Shown here piece by piece: positions 16,083 to 24,769 of a stretch of 36,015 bases of DNA (position 1 is the first letter of the stretch; each line of letters starts with the position of its first letter). The position numbers and the translations under genes were made by a program. The notes beneath the pieces are model-generated. The model ran no database searches. It worked only from the letters and a program-made list of their open reading frames with translations, and was not told the DNA's origin. Origin of the DNA: JAPUME01 sp964605715 (GTDB taxonomy: Bacteria; Acidobacteriota; Terriglobia; UBA7540; JAPUME01); NCBI GenBank assembly GCA_964605715.1, contig CAZSDV010000019.1, positions 1-36,015 of the forward strand. Direction: 5' to 3'.

Positions 16083-16838
16083 ATGCGAGTTAAAGAATCC
16101 ATTATCTACGGGGTTAATCCTGTAGTCGAGGCACTTAATTCAAAGGGAATTGACCGTTTGCTGATAACCGAGGGCTGCAGGAACAAGCGAGTTCAGGAAA
16201 TTATCAACCGCAGCCGCGCTGCCGGAATCAGCGTGCAATTCCAACCACGAAAAGCTGTAGAAAGACTAGCGGGCACTCGTCAACACCAAGATGTTGTAGC
16301 CGTCCGAACGGCTCTTAAGTACGAGATGCTAGAAAACCTAGTCAAAAAGAAGGTCGATCCATTGTTGGTCCTGCTGGATGGCGTGGAAGACCCACGTAAT
16401 CTGGGGGCAGTGGCAAGAACTGCCGCAGCGTTTGGAGCTGACGGATTAGTAATACCAAGGCGAAGGTCGGCAGGAATTACAGCAGTGGCAGCTAAAGCCT
16501 CGGCAGGAGGCTTGGAACACTTACCCGTGGTACGAGTAACAAACCTTGTGCGTACACTAGGGTGGTTAAAAGAGAAAAAATTTTGGGTTACAGGCTTTGA
16601 GGGCGCAGCTAAAATACCAATATCCCAAGTAGACTTCCAAGGTCCTTGTGCGTTGGTTTTTGGCGGTGAAGGCCACGGACTTCATAGGTTGGCACGCAAA
16701 TCCTGCGACCGCTTAGCTTCAATTCCTCTAGGAGGGAAAATCCCATCCCTCAATATCTCGGTTGCTGTCGGCGTTGTACTTCATGAGGTTTTCCGTTGCA
16801 GGAACAATCTGACCTCCTCACCTAGGCCAAGCAAATGA
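16083..16838 (+). CDS. rlmB: 23S rRNA (guanosine-2'-O)-methyltransferase, TrmH/SpoU family
   Basis: 251 residues with the N-terminal L30e-like substrate-binding domain (IYGVNPVVEAL at 8-18) and a C-terminal SPOUT knot domain. The three SpoU motifs are clear: DPRNLGAVARTAAAFGADGL (103-122), ALVFGGEGHGL (190-200) and IPSLNISVAVGVVLHE (220-235). RlmB uses S-adenosylmethionine to 2'-O-methylate G2251 in the peptidyl-transferase P loop. Family members that act on tRNA are similar, but the presence of the intact N-terminal domain and GVNPVxEAL start favour RlmB. It runs in the same direction as gltX, and they may share a transcript. Confidence 0.92.
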   Translation: MRVKESIIYGVNPVVEALNSKGIDRLLITEGCRNKRVQEIINRSRAAGISVQFQPRKAVERLAGTRQHQDVVAVRTALKYEMLENLVKKKVDPLLVLLDGVEDPRNLGAVARTAAAFGADGLVIPRRRSAGITAVAAKASAGGLEHLPVVRVTNLVRTLGWLKEKKFWVTGFEGAAKIPISQVDFQGPCALVFGGEGHGLHRLARKSCDRLASIPLGGKIPSLNISVAVGVVLHEVFRCRNNLTSSPRPSK

Positions 16839-16977
16839 TTTTTAGAAGTGACCAGGATGCAACGGCCTGCGCTATTTAAATTAGGGGATAGCCTTGAACC
16901 TATAAGTCCAATCTACTGGCAAGGCATCTCATCCTCTGGAAGGCCTTGTTAGCAATCTAAGTTATTTAACTGGTGAC

Positions 16978-17460
16978 CTAAGGGTTGAAGCTTTCCATCT
17001 TGACGTGCTTACCTGATCGCAAATCAATTTCTGCAAGGTAGGGTAGCATTACCCTGGGCGTAACCTTAAAAACAACAGCACCCAATACCCCTTTCTTCGT
17101 AAACACCACTGAGAAATATTTATTCTCCCGCCTTATCCACGGAATTTTAAACCAAGATGCAAAAGGAGGCTTTCTTTGCCAACGAACCCTAGTATCCCTT
17201 ATTTTATTACTTGGGATTGGACGGTATTCCATATGGACAAGGCTCTCGTAGGGAAGCCCCAGAATCTGTTCCTTGCATTTAAAGGCCATGCGATCTGTTT
17301 CAATTTGGAGTTGCCCGTGACACCGATCCTTCAATTCCCAGGTACCGCCAACATACTGGAATCCTAACTTTGTCTGGGCAACAACAGGATTGAGAGATAC
17401 CACTACGAACAGAACGATTAAAAACAGAAGAGCAAGGGTGGCTTGAAGTAGTATTTTCAA
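16978..17460 (-). CDS. Membrane-anchored hypothetical protein, about 160 aa
   Basis: An N-terminal hydrophobic helix (LLFLIVLFVVVSL) serves as signal anchor, followed by a beta-rich extracytoplasmic domain beginning YVGGTWELKDRCHGQLQIET, with one possible disulfide between C48 and C61 (from the TTG at 17460). Further segments are RMAFKCKEQILGLPYESLVH and IPWIRRENKYFSVVFTKKGV. The alternation of short strands and the phrase on allele-like surface comparison resemble small pleckstrin-like lipid-associated domains, but this is a guess. No ATG is available; the TTG at 17460 has AGGG six bases upstream, while the TTG at 17475 has none, so I chose the former. Family not recognised. It lies downstream of the TonB-like gene on the same strand, 82 bases apart. 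Confidence 0.6.
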   Translation of the reverse strand: MKILLQATLALLFLIVLFVVVSLNPVVAQTKLGFQYVGGTWELKDRCHGQLQIETDRMAFKCKEQILGLPYESLVHMEYRPIPSNKIRDTRVRWQRKPPFASWFKIPWIRRENKYFSVVFTKKGVLGAVVFKVTPRVMLPYLAEIDLRSGKHVKMESFNP

Positions 17461-17542
17461 AATAAACCCTATCAACAGTGTAGCTCACATGGCTTACTGG
17501 AGGTAAATTTTTACAACAGAATGAAAGTATTCATTAAAACCA

Positions 17543-18301
17543 TTACTCCTCGACAGTACCGAAAGGAAACCGTTCTTTAACTTCAAGAGGAACATCAATT
17601 TCCAAATACCATGGGACTGGAATAGTCCCAAACTTAGCAGGCCTGAATTTCCATTGAGTTATCCTTTCCAATATCGCGCTTTGGTTCCCTATCGCAGTAC
17701 CGACAATACGTCCGTCCACAACTTTACCTGTCTTATCCAATAACACCCGAACCCTAATTGACCTTTGGTTCTTTGCGGTATTGGAGGTTTTATTAGCCTC
17801 GGGATACCTGGGTGAAATAAGAGAGGGTGGAGTAACCCTGCTAATTAGGTCCTTTTCCGCACGGGCAGGAGTTGGGTAAGTCTTTTTGAAATTTTTTCTA
17901 CCGCGAGGAAAAACTCTTCGTAAGCTGAATTTAACCGATGCCGAGGTCCGCGCTTTCCTGGTTCGTCCTTCCAACTCAAAAGGTTTGTAACGCCATTGCT
18001 GAACTGCCTTTATCGCGGGGATAACAAGAAAAGGATGGCCTTTTTGAACACGTATCTTAGAAACATTTCCGCTCTCATCTATAACAAATTCAAGTTGAAC
18101 AGCTCCTTGAATATAGTTCATTTTGGCTATTACAGGATATTCAGGCTCAGGATGGTGCAATACCAGTTTTTTGGCAGACCCTGAAGGAAGCCATGAAGGC
18201 TGTCTTTCCTCAGGCTTCGCATTCCATCTGGACATCAATGGTAAAGGGAGAACAACGCCAAGCATGACTAGAAAAATTATTAAGGTTTTCTTATTAGACA
18301 A
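17543..18301 (-). CDS. Protein with two TonB C-terminal domains
   Basis: 252 residues starting with a hydrophobic anchor (LIIFLVMLGVVLPLPLM). Two TonB-C domains follow. The first, about residues 45-118, has YPVIAKMNYIQGAVQLEFVI, then AIKAVQQWRYKP. The second, about 150-245, has SPRYPEANKTSN, IRVRVLLDKTGKVVDGRIVG and ITQWKFRPAKF. Each keeps the GxVxLxFxIDxxGxVxxxxVxxxxxxxxxxAixaVxxWrfkP pattern. In TonB systems one such domain contacts the TonB box of an outer-membrane receptor; no proline-rich periplasm-spanning linker is present here, so energy transduction by classical means is doubtful. The start is TTG at 18301, five bases after the acpS stop, so it is translationally coupled to acpS. No ribosome binding site is clear. 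Confidence 0.85.
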   Translation of the reverse strand: MSNKKTLIIFLVMLGVVLPLPLMSRWNAKPEERQPSWLPSGSAKKLVLHHPEPEYPVIAKMNYIQGAVQLEFVIDESGNVSKIRVQKGHPFLVIPAIKAVQQWRYKPFELEGRTRKARTSASVKFSLRRVFPRGRKNFKKTYPTPARAEKDLISRVTPPSLISPRYPEANKTSNTAKNQRSIRVRVLLDKTGKVVDGRIVGTAIGNQSAILERITQWKFRPAKFGTIPVPWYLEIDVPLEVKERFPFGTVEE

Positions 18302-18306
18302 AATGG

Positions 18307-18699
18307 TTACCGGAGAGGGGCGTCAGATTCAAAAATGACATGAGCAAGCGCGTAATCGTTAACATGAGAAAGCGAGAGAGCAATACGACAAACACCAAGC
18401 TCACGGGCAACCTCTGCTGCCCGCCCTCCTAATTGTAGGTTGGGTTTGCCTTCGGGTCCACGAGTAATTTCAACATCCCGCCAACGGATTCCCTTCCCCC
18501 AACCGGTCCCCAACGCTTTAAATACGGCTTCCTTAGCAGCAAACCTTGCAGCATATCTCCCACCCTTATTACGGAATTTTTCGCAATAATGAACCTCAGA
18601 GGAGGTAAAAACTCTACCGAGGAATTGATCCCCCCAGCGCCTAAGAATGCTCTCGACGCGGGAGATCTCAACTAAATCTACTCCTGTACCAACAATCAT
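18307..18699 (-). CDS. acpS: Holo-[acyl-carrier-protein] synthase
   Basis: 130 residues from the ATG at 18699, chosen because AcpS proteins begin MIVGTGVDLVEI. The frame continues to 18801, but that extension is unlike the family. The enzyme transfers 4'-phosphopantetheine from coenzyme A to acyl carrier protein. Mg2+-binding residues are visible as D8 (GVDLVE) and E57 (RFAAKEAVFKAL), with the GTGWGKGIRWRDVEI and LSLSHVNDYALA segments also diagnostic. It is full length. The downstream TonB-C gene follows after five bases, indicating a two- or three-gene transcript. Upstream it is divergent from pgeF. Confidence 0.95.
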   Translation of the reverse strand: MIVGTGVDLVEISRVESILRRWGDQFLGRVFTSSEVHYCEKFRNKGGRYAARFAAKEAVFKALGTGWGKGIRWRDVEITRGPEGKPNLQLGGRAAEVARELGVCRIALSLSHVNDYALAHVIFESDAPLR

Positions 18700-18880
18700 T
18701 CGGTTATTTCCATTCCCATCCAACATCCCTTGTAATCTTCCAATTTCCAGGACTTTAAACTTGATACGATTCCCCATTAAGCTAAATCCCAGGCTCACCA
18801 TAACAAAACAAGTGGCAAATCACAATGGATCTTGGATACCCTTAATACTGAGAATCCTTCCGCATGCTATAGTGCTTTAG

Positions 18881-19771
18881 ATGAAAGAAATTTTAAAACT
18901 TCATCAAAAGAAAAACCTTTCCTGGCTTGAGAGCCCAATAATTTCTCGAATTCCACGTATAATCCACGCATTCGGTTCGAGACAGTCAGTATCAAAAAAA
19001 ATACAGCATTCTAAAAAACCAACCGCGAATACGGGAAAGGGTTTTAATGTTAGTCACCACGAACTATTCAGAGAACTAGGAGCTGAAGGCTGGCCGATTG
19101 CATCACTTCGTCAGACCCACTCAGACACAATCTTCCATATCTCAAATTATGAAAATTCCCACTTCACGATCCAATCACAGATAAACGAGAATCAGGATTG
19201 CGTAAATACCTGCCACGAAATTAAAGGTGATGCACTGACAACAAAAGAAACGGGAATCCTTCTTTCCATTAGTACGGCAGATTGTATTCCAGCTTTACTG
19301 GTGGACCCCCAATACCCCACCATAGCAGCTGTTCATGCGGGTTGGCGGGGAACCTTGTCTCGAATTGTTGAAAAAACCGCAGGTCAACTGATTGCAAGTC
19401 ATAAAACGCCGCCAGGTAAAATTCTTGCAGTTCTTGGGCCCTGTATCCAAGCGTGCTGCTACGAGATCGAAAGAGATGTCTTTAATCAATTTGACACCAA
19501 ATTTTCACAAAATGAAGATTTCCTTTACCGGAAACAAAAAACAAAAAGTAATTCCTTGTCTTTATGCACTCAAAACAAAGACAAGTGGCAGCTCAACCTA
19601 CCGAGGATTGTACGCCGGCAGCTTCAAGACATAGGGCTAGCTGCACAAAATATCTTTGAATCCAGCTACTGCACTCGATGCGAAGAAGATCTATTCTTTT
19701 CTTTCAGACGAAACAAGAAGTGTCAGAATCGCATGATAACCATTATTGGAATTCGGCCAGAATTAAGGTGA
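18881..19771 (+). CDS. pgeF: Multicopper polyphenol oxidase/laccase-domain protein (PgeF/YfiH)
   Basis: 296 residues of the YfiH/YlmD/LACC1-like family, cytoplasmic enzymes that act on purine nucleosides and in peptidoglycan quality control. The metal-binding His-Cys-His set is visible as H80 (RQTHSDT), C135 (STADCIPALL) and H152 (AVHAGWRGT). GPCIQACCYEI (186-196) and the late CTRCEEDLFFSFRR are also family signatures. An insertion at about residues 205-230 rich in Lys and Ser (RKQKTKSNSLSLCTQNKDK) is in the loop before the last domain part. It is convergent with rlmN, and its stop lies 8 bases before an N gap. Confidence 0.93.
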   Translation: MKEILKLHQKKNLSWLESPIISRIPRIIHAFGSRQSVSKKIQHSKKPTANTGKGFNVSHHELFRELGAEGWPIASLRQTHSDTIFHISNYENSHFTIQSQINENQDCVNTCHEIKGDALTTKETGILLSISTADCIPALLVDPQYPTIAAVHAGWRGTLSRIVEKTAGQLIASHKTPPGKILAVLGPCIQACCYEIERDVFNQFDTKFSQNEDFLYRKQKTKSNSLSLCTQNKDKWQLNLPRIVRRQLQDIGLAAQNIFESSYCTRCEEDLFFSFRRNKKCQNRMITIIGIRPELR

Positions 19772-19779
19772 AACTTAAC

Positions 19780-19789
19780 NNNNNNNNNN
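19780..19789. other. Assembly gap (10 N)
   Basis: Ten N bases replace the end of rlmN. Any frame read through them is an artefact, and the true distance between pgeF and rlmN is unknown. Confidence 0.99.
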
Positions 19790-20814
19790 AGTTGCCCACA
19801 GGCAGCCCGAATATCTTGACCTCGGGGCCGCCGGATAAATGCCAAAATACCATGGCTCTTTAAAATTTCCTGAAATGAAAGAATGCTCAGCATTGAGGAA
19901 GACTGAAAGGAGAGTCCGGGTCCAGGGTTATAAGGAATCAAGTTAACTTTCGAGCGAATCCCTTTCAGTAAGCCTACCAACCGACTAGCATCCTGGTTGG
20001 AGTCATTTACCCCTCCAAGCATGACATATTCAAAGGTCAGGCGCTCCCGGTAGTTTAGTGGAAACTTTCGGCAAGCTTCAATCAGGTTTGCCAGAGAGTA
20101 TTTTCGTGTAATTGGCATCAACTTCACTCTCTGCTCCTGGGAAGAGGCATTTAACGATACGGCAAGTTTGGATCGATTTGGCTCAGTGGAAAAAGAATTG
20201 ATCCCAGGAATGACACCAGCAGTGGAGACGGTGATTCGCCTAGGGGAAATTCCTAAACCCATGGGGTGGGACAAGATTTGAATTGCTGATATCAGGTTGG
20301 AGTAATTTAAAAAGGGCTCTCCCATACCCATAAAAACAATGTTCAGCCTTTTGTTGGATGTCTGCATGAGGTTGGGGCGGACCGCAAACACCTGGCCAAC
20401 TATCTCACCCACCGTCAGATCTCGACCTCTTCCCAGAAGTGCAGTAAAACAAAACTGGCAATCCAGTGGGCAGCCAACCTGACTTGAAAGGCAAAATGTA
20501 TCCCGGTGTTCATCAGGTATATATACTGTTTCTATCGTATTTCGATCTGACAACTCCAAAAGATAGCGCACAGTTCCATCTTGGGATTGAAATTGCCCAG
20601 AAATTTTTGGCAGACGGATTGCGCAGGAAACCTCTAGGAAACTCCGAGAAGCTCGGGTAAGGTTCGTCATTTGGGAAAAAGAGTTGGACCCCCGTGCATA
20701 CATCCAATGGAATAGCTGGCGGCCGCATAGCTTATTAAACCCCCAACCAACTGCACAATCTTCCAGCTCAGTAAGGGATTTACCAAATAGATCAATTTGA
20801 TGGACCGTTTGCAT
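19790..20814 (-). CDS. rlmN: Dual-specificity RNA methyltransferase RlmN, 3' end lost in gap
   Basis: Radical SAM enzyme that methylates C2 of A2503 in 23S rRNA and A37 of some tRNAs. From the ATG at 20814 the cluster-binding motif CxxxCxxC is C115, C119 and C122 (VGCPLDCQFCFTA). C108, seven residues before it, corresponds to the cysteine that resolves the methyl adduct (Cys118 in E. coli), and the last cysteine before the gap (AACGQ) to Cys355. GMGEPFLN, VSLNAS and EYVMLGGVNDS are further signatures. The sequence stops in the codon after GQ, where only a few residues are normally left. The ATG at 20814 is preferred to a TTG at 20856. The gene is divergent from the TetR gene. Confidence 0.95.
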
Positions 20815-21076
20815 GATAGGCTCTTCATCGTAGCATGACCCGTTAAGAGGCCCCAAGCCAGACTTCCCTTGTTAAGATTACCGCAAGTAACCTGATGCTT
20901 GTTTGGGCAAATTTTTTAGGGTGCTTGAACAAGAAAGCGATTTAGTATATTGACAACTTGTATTGCAAGCCTGTTGTTTTCAATTCATCAGGTCCAGTAA
21001 AAGACCAGATGCGTACCTCATCTTAGAGAGGTTTCCGACAACGGAACCAGGATACCCGTTAAGGAGGCAACCCAAC

Positions 21077-21682
21077 GTGAGTCCTAGAAGGCACGATGCA
21101 AAACTTGAGGCAATTCGAAAAGAGGCGCTGGTTCGTGCAGGATATGCAGCCGTAGTTGAAAAAGGTTTAGAAGGCCTAACTATTGAAACAACAGCCCAAC
21201 GGGCAGGTTCTAGCAAAGGAGGGGCCCTCTACTACTTTCCAAAAAAAGAAGATCTGATGATAGGAATTCTGGAATGGGTCTTAAATCAGGTGGAAAAAAA
21301 TCTAGATGAGGCCATTGCTGCTCAAACAAATCCTCGAGCAAAGTTAGCCGCTGAATTAAAACTTCTTTTCCACAGCGCAGAACTCAATCGGAAATTCTAT
21401 TCTGTTTTTCTTGACTACCTAAGCACTGGATCACGAAATGAAACATTTAATAAACTACTAGTACAATTTTATCAAAATTGCCACGAACGAGATCGAAAAA
21501 TTATTCAGGATGGCATCCAGCAACGTCAGTTTCGAGACTTAAATCCAGATGACGCTGCCAATCTACTTCGTGCCATTGTCGACGGATTTTGCATTCAAGG
21601 ACTCATGGCAAAGCCCGGAACACCTATCGACCCCTTTCATCAGCAATGCCGGGCAGCCCTTGGTTCATATCTAATCCGATAG
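21077..21682 (+). CDS. TetR/AcrR-family transcriptional regulator
   Basis: 201 residues from a GTG at 21077, supported by AAGGAGG ending ten bases upstream and by the match of SPRRHDAKLEAIRKEALVRA to the normal start of TetR proteins. The frame is open to 20963, but that part is non-family. The N-terminal HTH shows GLEGLTIETTAQRAGSSKGG and ALYYFPKKEDL. The C-terminal ligand domain ends with the BetI-like ANLLRAIVDGFCIQGLM segment. The nearest gene downstream is a CPBP protease; the RND efflux pair lies 3 kb further, so regulation of efflux, usual for AcrR, is possible but not indicated by proximity. A dyad-like stretch CTTGTATTGCAAG lies just before, near 20957. Confidence 0.9.
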   Translation: MSPRRHDAKLEAIRKEALVRAGYAAVVEKGLEGLTIETTAQRAGSSKGGALYYFPKKEDLMIGILEWVLNQVEKNLDEAIAAQTNPRAKLAAELKLLFHSAELNRKFYSVFLDYLSTGSRNETFNKLLVQFYQNCHERDRKIIQDGIQQRQFRDLNPDDAANLLRAIVDGFCIQGLMAKPGTPIDPFHQQCRAALGSYLIR

Positions 21683-21737
21683 AACACACTACAAGAAATT
21701 CAGACACCTTAGTTTACACCAATAAAGTTTTCCTAAA

Positions 21738-22448
21738 ATGCTATCAGTTACAGCCAATTTAGTTTTCGTTTTAATTCTAGTGGTCGCTGTTCCAATCATT
21801 TCATTTAAAAATTCTCCCCTCTTCAAAAAAAATGTGATCCCACGATTTCAAGTCTACCTTTCGAGTCTTTTTTCCCAATGGGCTCTAGGATTAACAGCTG
21901 TTTGCGTGGCATCTCTGCGTTACGAGAAATTATCCATGATTGGTCTTCGAAATCTACCACCGAGTTTATTTTTTAGTGTAACGATCGTCTTGGCAATTGC
22001 GATCCTTTTAACTTTGGCAATCCTAATTTTCTTTCAATTTTCCGGAATTATAAAGAATGAACTGGAAGCGGTCCGTCAGCTTCTCCCAGAAACCAGGAAA
22101 GAAAAACTTACAGCAATTTTTCTTCTTTCCCCCAGCGCAGGAATTTGTGAAGAATTTATATACAGAGGGTACTTACTCAAAGTTTTTTGGGAGATCTCCC
22201 ATTCTGAGGTTACCGCCTGGCTTCTTAGCTCCATCGTCTTCGGATTGGCACATAGCTACCAAGGGTACATTGGAGTTCTCCGGGCATCTTTGCTTGGTTT
22301 CTTTCTCGCATTTCCAGTGCTTTATTATGAAAGCCTGTATCCTTCAATGCTTGTTCACTTTGGAGTAGATGCCTTGACTCTAGCATGGGTAGGACCACGA
22401 TTTTGGAGCCCTAAAAAAAGAGTGGGAGCTTGCCCTCTGAACAAGTAG
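21738..22448 (+). CDS. CPBP-family intramembrane metalloprotease
   Basis: 236 residues with about six membrane helices. The glutamate motif EEFIYRG gives E138, E139 and R143; the second motif FGLAHSYQG has H172 and the third, PSMLVHFGVDAL, has H207 and D211. These are the conserved residues of the CAAX-protease/bacteriocin-processing (Abi/CPBP) family, which act in prenylated-protein processing, immunity, or unknown membrane functions. It starts 55 bases after the TetR gene and may be co-transcribed. There is no clear ribosome binding site before the ATG. Substrate unknown. Confidence 0.87.
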   Translation: MLSVTANLVFVLILVVAVPIISFKNSPLFKKNVIPRFQVYLSSLFSQWALGLTAVCVASLRYEKLSMIGLRNLPPSLFFSVTIVLAIAILLTLAILIFFQFSGIIKNELEAVRQLLPETRKEKLTAIFLLSPSAGICEEFIYRGYLLKVFWEISHSEVTAWLLSSIVFGLAHSYQGYIGVLRASLLGFFLAFPVLYYESLYPSMLVHFGVDALTLAWVGPRFWSPKKRVGACPLNK

Positions 22449-22492
22449 CACGAACAATGTTAAACTGAATAAGTTCGATAGCTTGGCTTACC

Positions 22493-23620
22493 ATGGATAA
22501 TTACCGCAAAGATTTTGCTGATTTCGGCGATATAACCTTTCTGGACTGTGCCACCCAAGGACCCTTCCCTCTGTGCACGGCAAAACGTGCCCTTGAAGCC
22601 ATCGAATTAAAATCTCGTCCTTACCAATTAAAAAGTTCGGAATATTTTGATCTTCCTAGGAGAGTAAGAGGGCTCCTTGCTCAGCTGATTGGTGCCCAAC
22701 CTGAAGAAATTGCCCTCACAAACAGCTCAACGCATGGGCTAAATATCATTGCTAATGGGCTGCGCCTAGGGCCGGGCGACGAAGTTGTCACTACATCAGT
22801 AAATTTTCCAGCAAACCTCCTTCCCTGGATACATCTGCGTGAACGCGGCGTGGAAGTAAAAGTGCTTAACCCAAAACGTGGCTTTCCGACACCCGAAGAA
22901 ATTGGGGCGGTTTTGACTCATAGGACTCGGGTAGTTGCACTCGATTACGTAAGTTTCAGAAACGGATGTAAGATTGATATTGCAACCATCCAAAAGCAGG
23001 TACAGGAGTCAAAGTCGTTACTGGTTGTAGACGCGACTCAAGCGGTCGGAGCAATTCCATTGAATGTGAACTCCTTCCTTGTGGATGCTTTCTCTTGTGC
23101 GGCATACAAATGGTTACTAGGTCCTTACGGCACGGGCTTTGCCTTTCTTCGTCGAAATATTCAAGACAGCCTAACAACAACTTCCGTGAACTGGATGAGT
23201 GTAGAGGGTGCAGATAAATTCCACGAACTGCCAGGAGAAAATTTTATCCCGAGCAAGGATGCTAGAAGATTTGACGTACCTGAAACTGCAAACTTTCTCA
23301 ACCTCTACGCTCTTGAATCCTCTCTTGAGTATATTCATCGTGTTGGGGTGGAAAAGGTTTCTGGCCACTGCTTCAATTTACTTGACAGGCTAGCAAAAAC
23401 TCTGGCTTCGCGCGGTTTTGTGCTCAATTCCTCCACAGAGCCCGCCCATCGGTCAACTATTCTAACTTTTCGTACCCCTTTGGCCGAAGACACACCTCTT
23501 CTTTATCAAAAGCTTCTAGGCAAACAAATTGTCGTAAGCTTACGAGAAGGATGGATCCGGGTTTCCCCCAATCTCTACAACTCTGAAGATGATATAGACC
23601 GACTCATAAGCGCATTGTAA
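22493..23620 (+). CDS. Class V aminotransferase / cysteine-desulfurase-like PLP enzyme
   Basis: 375 residues of fold-type I. The PLP lysine is K206 in AAYKWLLGPYGTG, and the conserved aspartate is D180 in VVDATQAVGAIP. TNSSTHGLNIIANGL near 77-90 is the phosphate-binding region. The closest recognised group is the class V enzymes that include isopenicillin epimerase-like and SufS/EgtE-like proteins. No typical catalytic Cys loop of NifS/IscS-like desulfurases (RxGxHCA) is visible near the C-terminus; REGWIRVSPNLYNSEDDID is the usual ending of the epimerase/EgtE-like group. It starts 44 bases after the CPBP gene, and may belong to the TetR-CPBP unit. The specific substrate is not known. Confidence 0.85.
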   Translation: MDNYRKDFADFGDITFLDCATQGPFPLCTAKRALEAIELKSRPYQLKSSEYFDLPRRVRGLLAQLIGAQPEEIALTNSSTHGLNIIANGLRLGPGDEVVTTSVNFPANLLPWIHLRERGVEVKVLNPKRGFPTPEEIGAVLTHRTRVVALDYVSFRNGCKIDIATIQKQVQESKSLLVVDATQAVGAIPLNVNSFLVDAFSCAAYKWLLGPYGTGFAFLRRNIQDSLTTTSVNWMSVEGADKFHELPGENFIPSKDARRFDVPETANFLNLYALESSLEYIHRVGVEKVSGHCFNLLDRLAKTLASRGFVLNSSTEPAHRSTILTFRTPLAEDTPLLYQKLLGKQIVVSLREGWIRVSPNLYNSEDDIDRLISAL

Positions 23621-23669
23621 TTTTTGTCGACGTATTAAACATTTAAATTCAATTGATCTTTTTATAAAG

Positions 23670-23696
23670 TACATAGAGATTAAAAATCTCTATGTA
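23670..23696. repeat. Perfect 12-bp-arm palindrome with 3-base loop
   Basis: TACATAGAGATT (23670-23681), AAA, then AATCTCTATGTA (23685-23696). It sits between the aminotransferase and the esterase. It has no run of T on either side long enough for a typical intrinsic terminator, so an operator or an mRNA hairpin is equally possible. Confidence 0.9.
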
Positions 23697-23768
23697 TCAA
23701 TAGCTCAGACCTGAATGTTGCAGATATGCAAAATGGATGCCCCTTACCATCAAAATAGGAGGAGCGTT

Positions 23769-24689
23769 ATGATTAGGTATTTTTTTCTAGCATTTGCACT
23801 AACTTGTTCTTGTTTGGCTAAAGGGCAAAACGATATACCTTGGAGCGTCAGGATTCTGCAAGACTATAGGATGATAGCGGATGCGACCTACCTTGTTGCA
23901 GATGGGTATGAAGCCAAGCTAGATATCATAGCTCCTCGGGATACATCCCTGCCTTTGCCAACCTTAATGTATATACACGGCGGAGGTTGGGTGGGTGGAG
24001 ACAAAGATAACTCGTATCTTCGCTTTCTACCGTATCTTGAAATGGGATTTGCAGTTGTAAATGTAGAATATCGCTTTGCTTCAACTGCATTAGCCCCTGC
24101 AGCTGTAGAAGATTGCCGCTGTGCACTGAGGTGGCTAATAAACCATGCCGAGGAGTACGGTTTTGACAAAAATCGGATTGTTGTTAGTGGGCATTCAGCT
24201 GGAGGCCACCTAAGCCTAACAACTGGAATGCTATCTTCTTCTGTAGGCCTAGATCGTCGCTGCCCTGCAGTAGATCCAAATGGCACTGGCCGGCGAGCAG
24301 CACATGAGCCAGAAATGCCAGTGGCAGGAATTGTAAATTGGTATGGTATAACAGACGTTCTGGATCTTGTAAAGGGTCCCAACGCTAAGTTTTATGCCAT
24401 CCAATGGATAGGCGGACTTCCAGATTGGAAGGCCGTTGCTCGGCGAGTATCACCCGTCGAACACGTCCAAGACGGACTACCGCCAATATTAACGATCCAC
24501 GGAGATGCTGATCTAATTGTTCCCTATGAACACGCAGTCCGTTTACATGGGTTGTTGAGTAAAGTCAACGTGCAAAACAAATTACATACGATTCCAGGTG
24601 GTGGCCACGGGGATTTCAATCTCAAGGAAAATAAAGAGGCTTTTCAAGTAATTCGTGAGTTCTTAAAGAAACATTCAATCCTCAATTAA
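23769..24689 (+). CDS. Exported alpha/beta-hydrolase, esterase/lipase of the HSL/carboxylesterase type
   Basis: 306 residues from the ATG at 23769, preceded by AGGAGG six bases upstream; the frame starts at 23715 but without support. Residues 1-17 are a Sec signal peptide. The oxyanion motif is HGGGW (70-74), the nucleophile elbow GHSAGG gives S143, and the remaining triad is D248 (GDADLIVP) and H280 (GGGHGDF). This indicates an acyl-ester hydrolase such as a feruloyl/acetyl-xylan or short-chain esterase acting in the periplasm or outside. Between the elbow and D248 there is a loop rich in Pro and Arg (CPAVDPNGTGRRAAHEPEMP) that may form a lid. It stands alone, after the palindrome at 23670. 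Confidence 0.9.
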   Translation: MIRYFFLAFALTCSCLAKGQNDIPWSVRILQDYRMIADATYLVADGYEAKLDIIAPRDTSLPLPTLMYIHGGGWVGGDKDNSYLRFLPYLEMGFAVVNVEYRFASTALAPAAVEDCRCALRWLINHAEEYGFDKNRIVVSGHSAGGHLSLTTGMLSSSVGLDRRCPAVDPNGTGRRAAHEPEMPVAGIVNWYGITDVLDLVKGPNAKFYAIQWIGGLPDWKAVARRVSPVEHVQDGLPPILTIHGDADLIVPYEHAVRLHGLLSKVNVQNKLHTIPGGGHGDFNLKENKEAFQVIREFLKKHSILN

Positions 24690-24769
24690 TAAAACATGGA
24701 GCATGCACTAAAATAAAAGTAGAGAGTTTCTAGCCAAATTACATTAAAATCTTAACCACTTGATGTTTT

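Noticed and set aside
16926..16955. CAAGGC ... GCCTTG stem after rlmB as terminator
   Set aside because: A 17-base loop and no T tail make it unconvincing.
19678..19863. Frame reading through the N gap on the plus strand and the rlmN frame continuing through the gap on the minus strand
   Set aside because: Both depend on bases replaced by N; the sequence on either side belongs to different genes.
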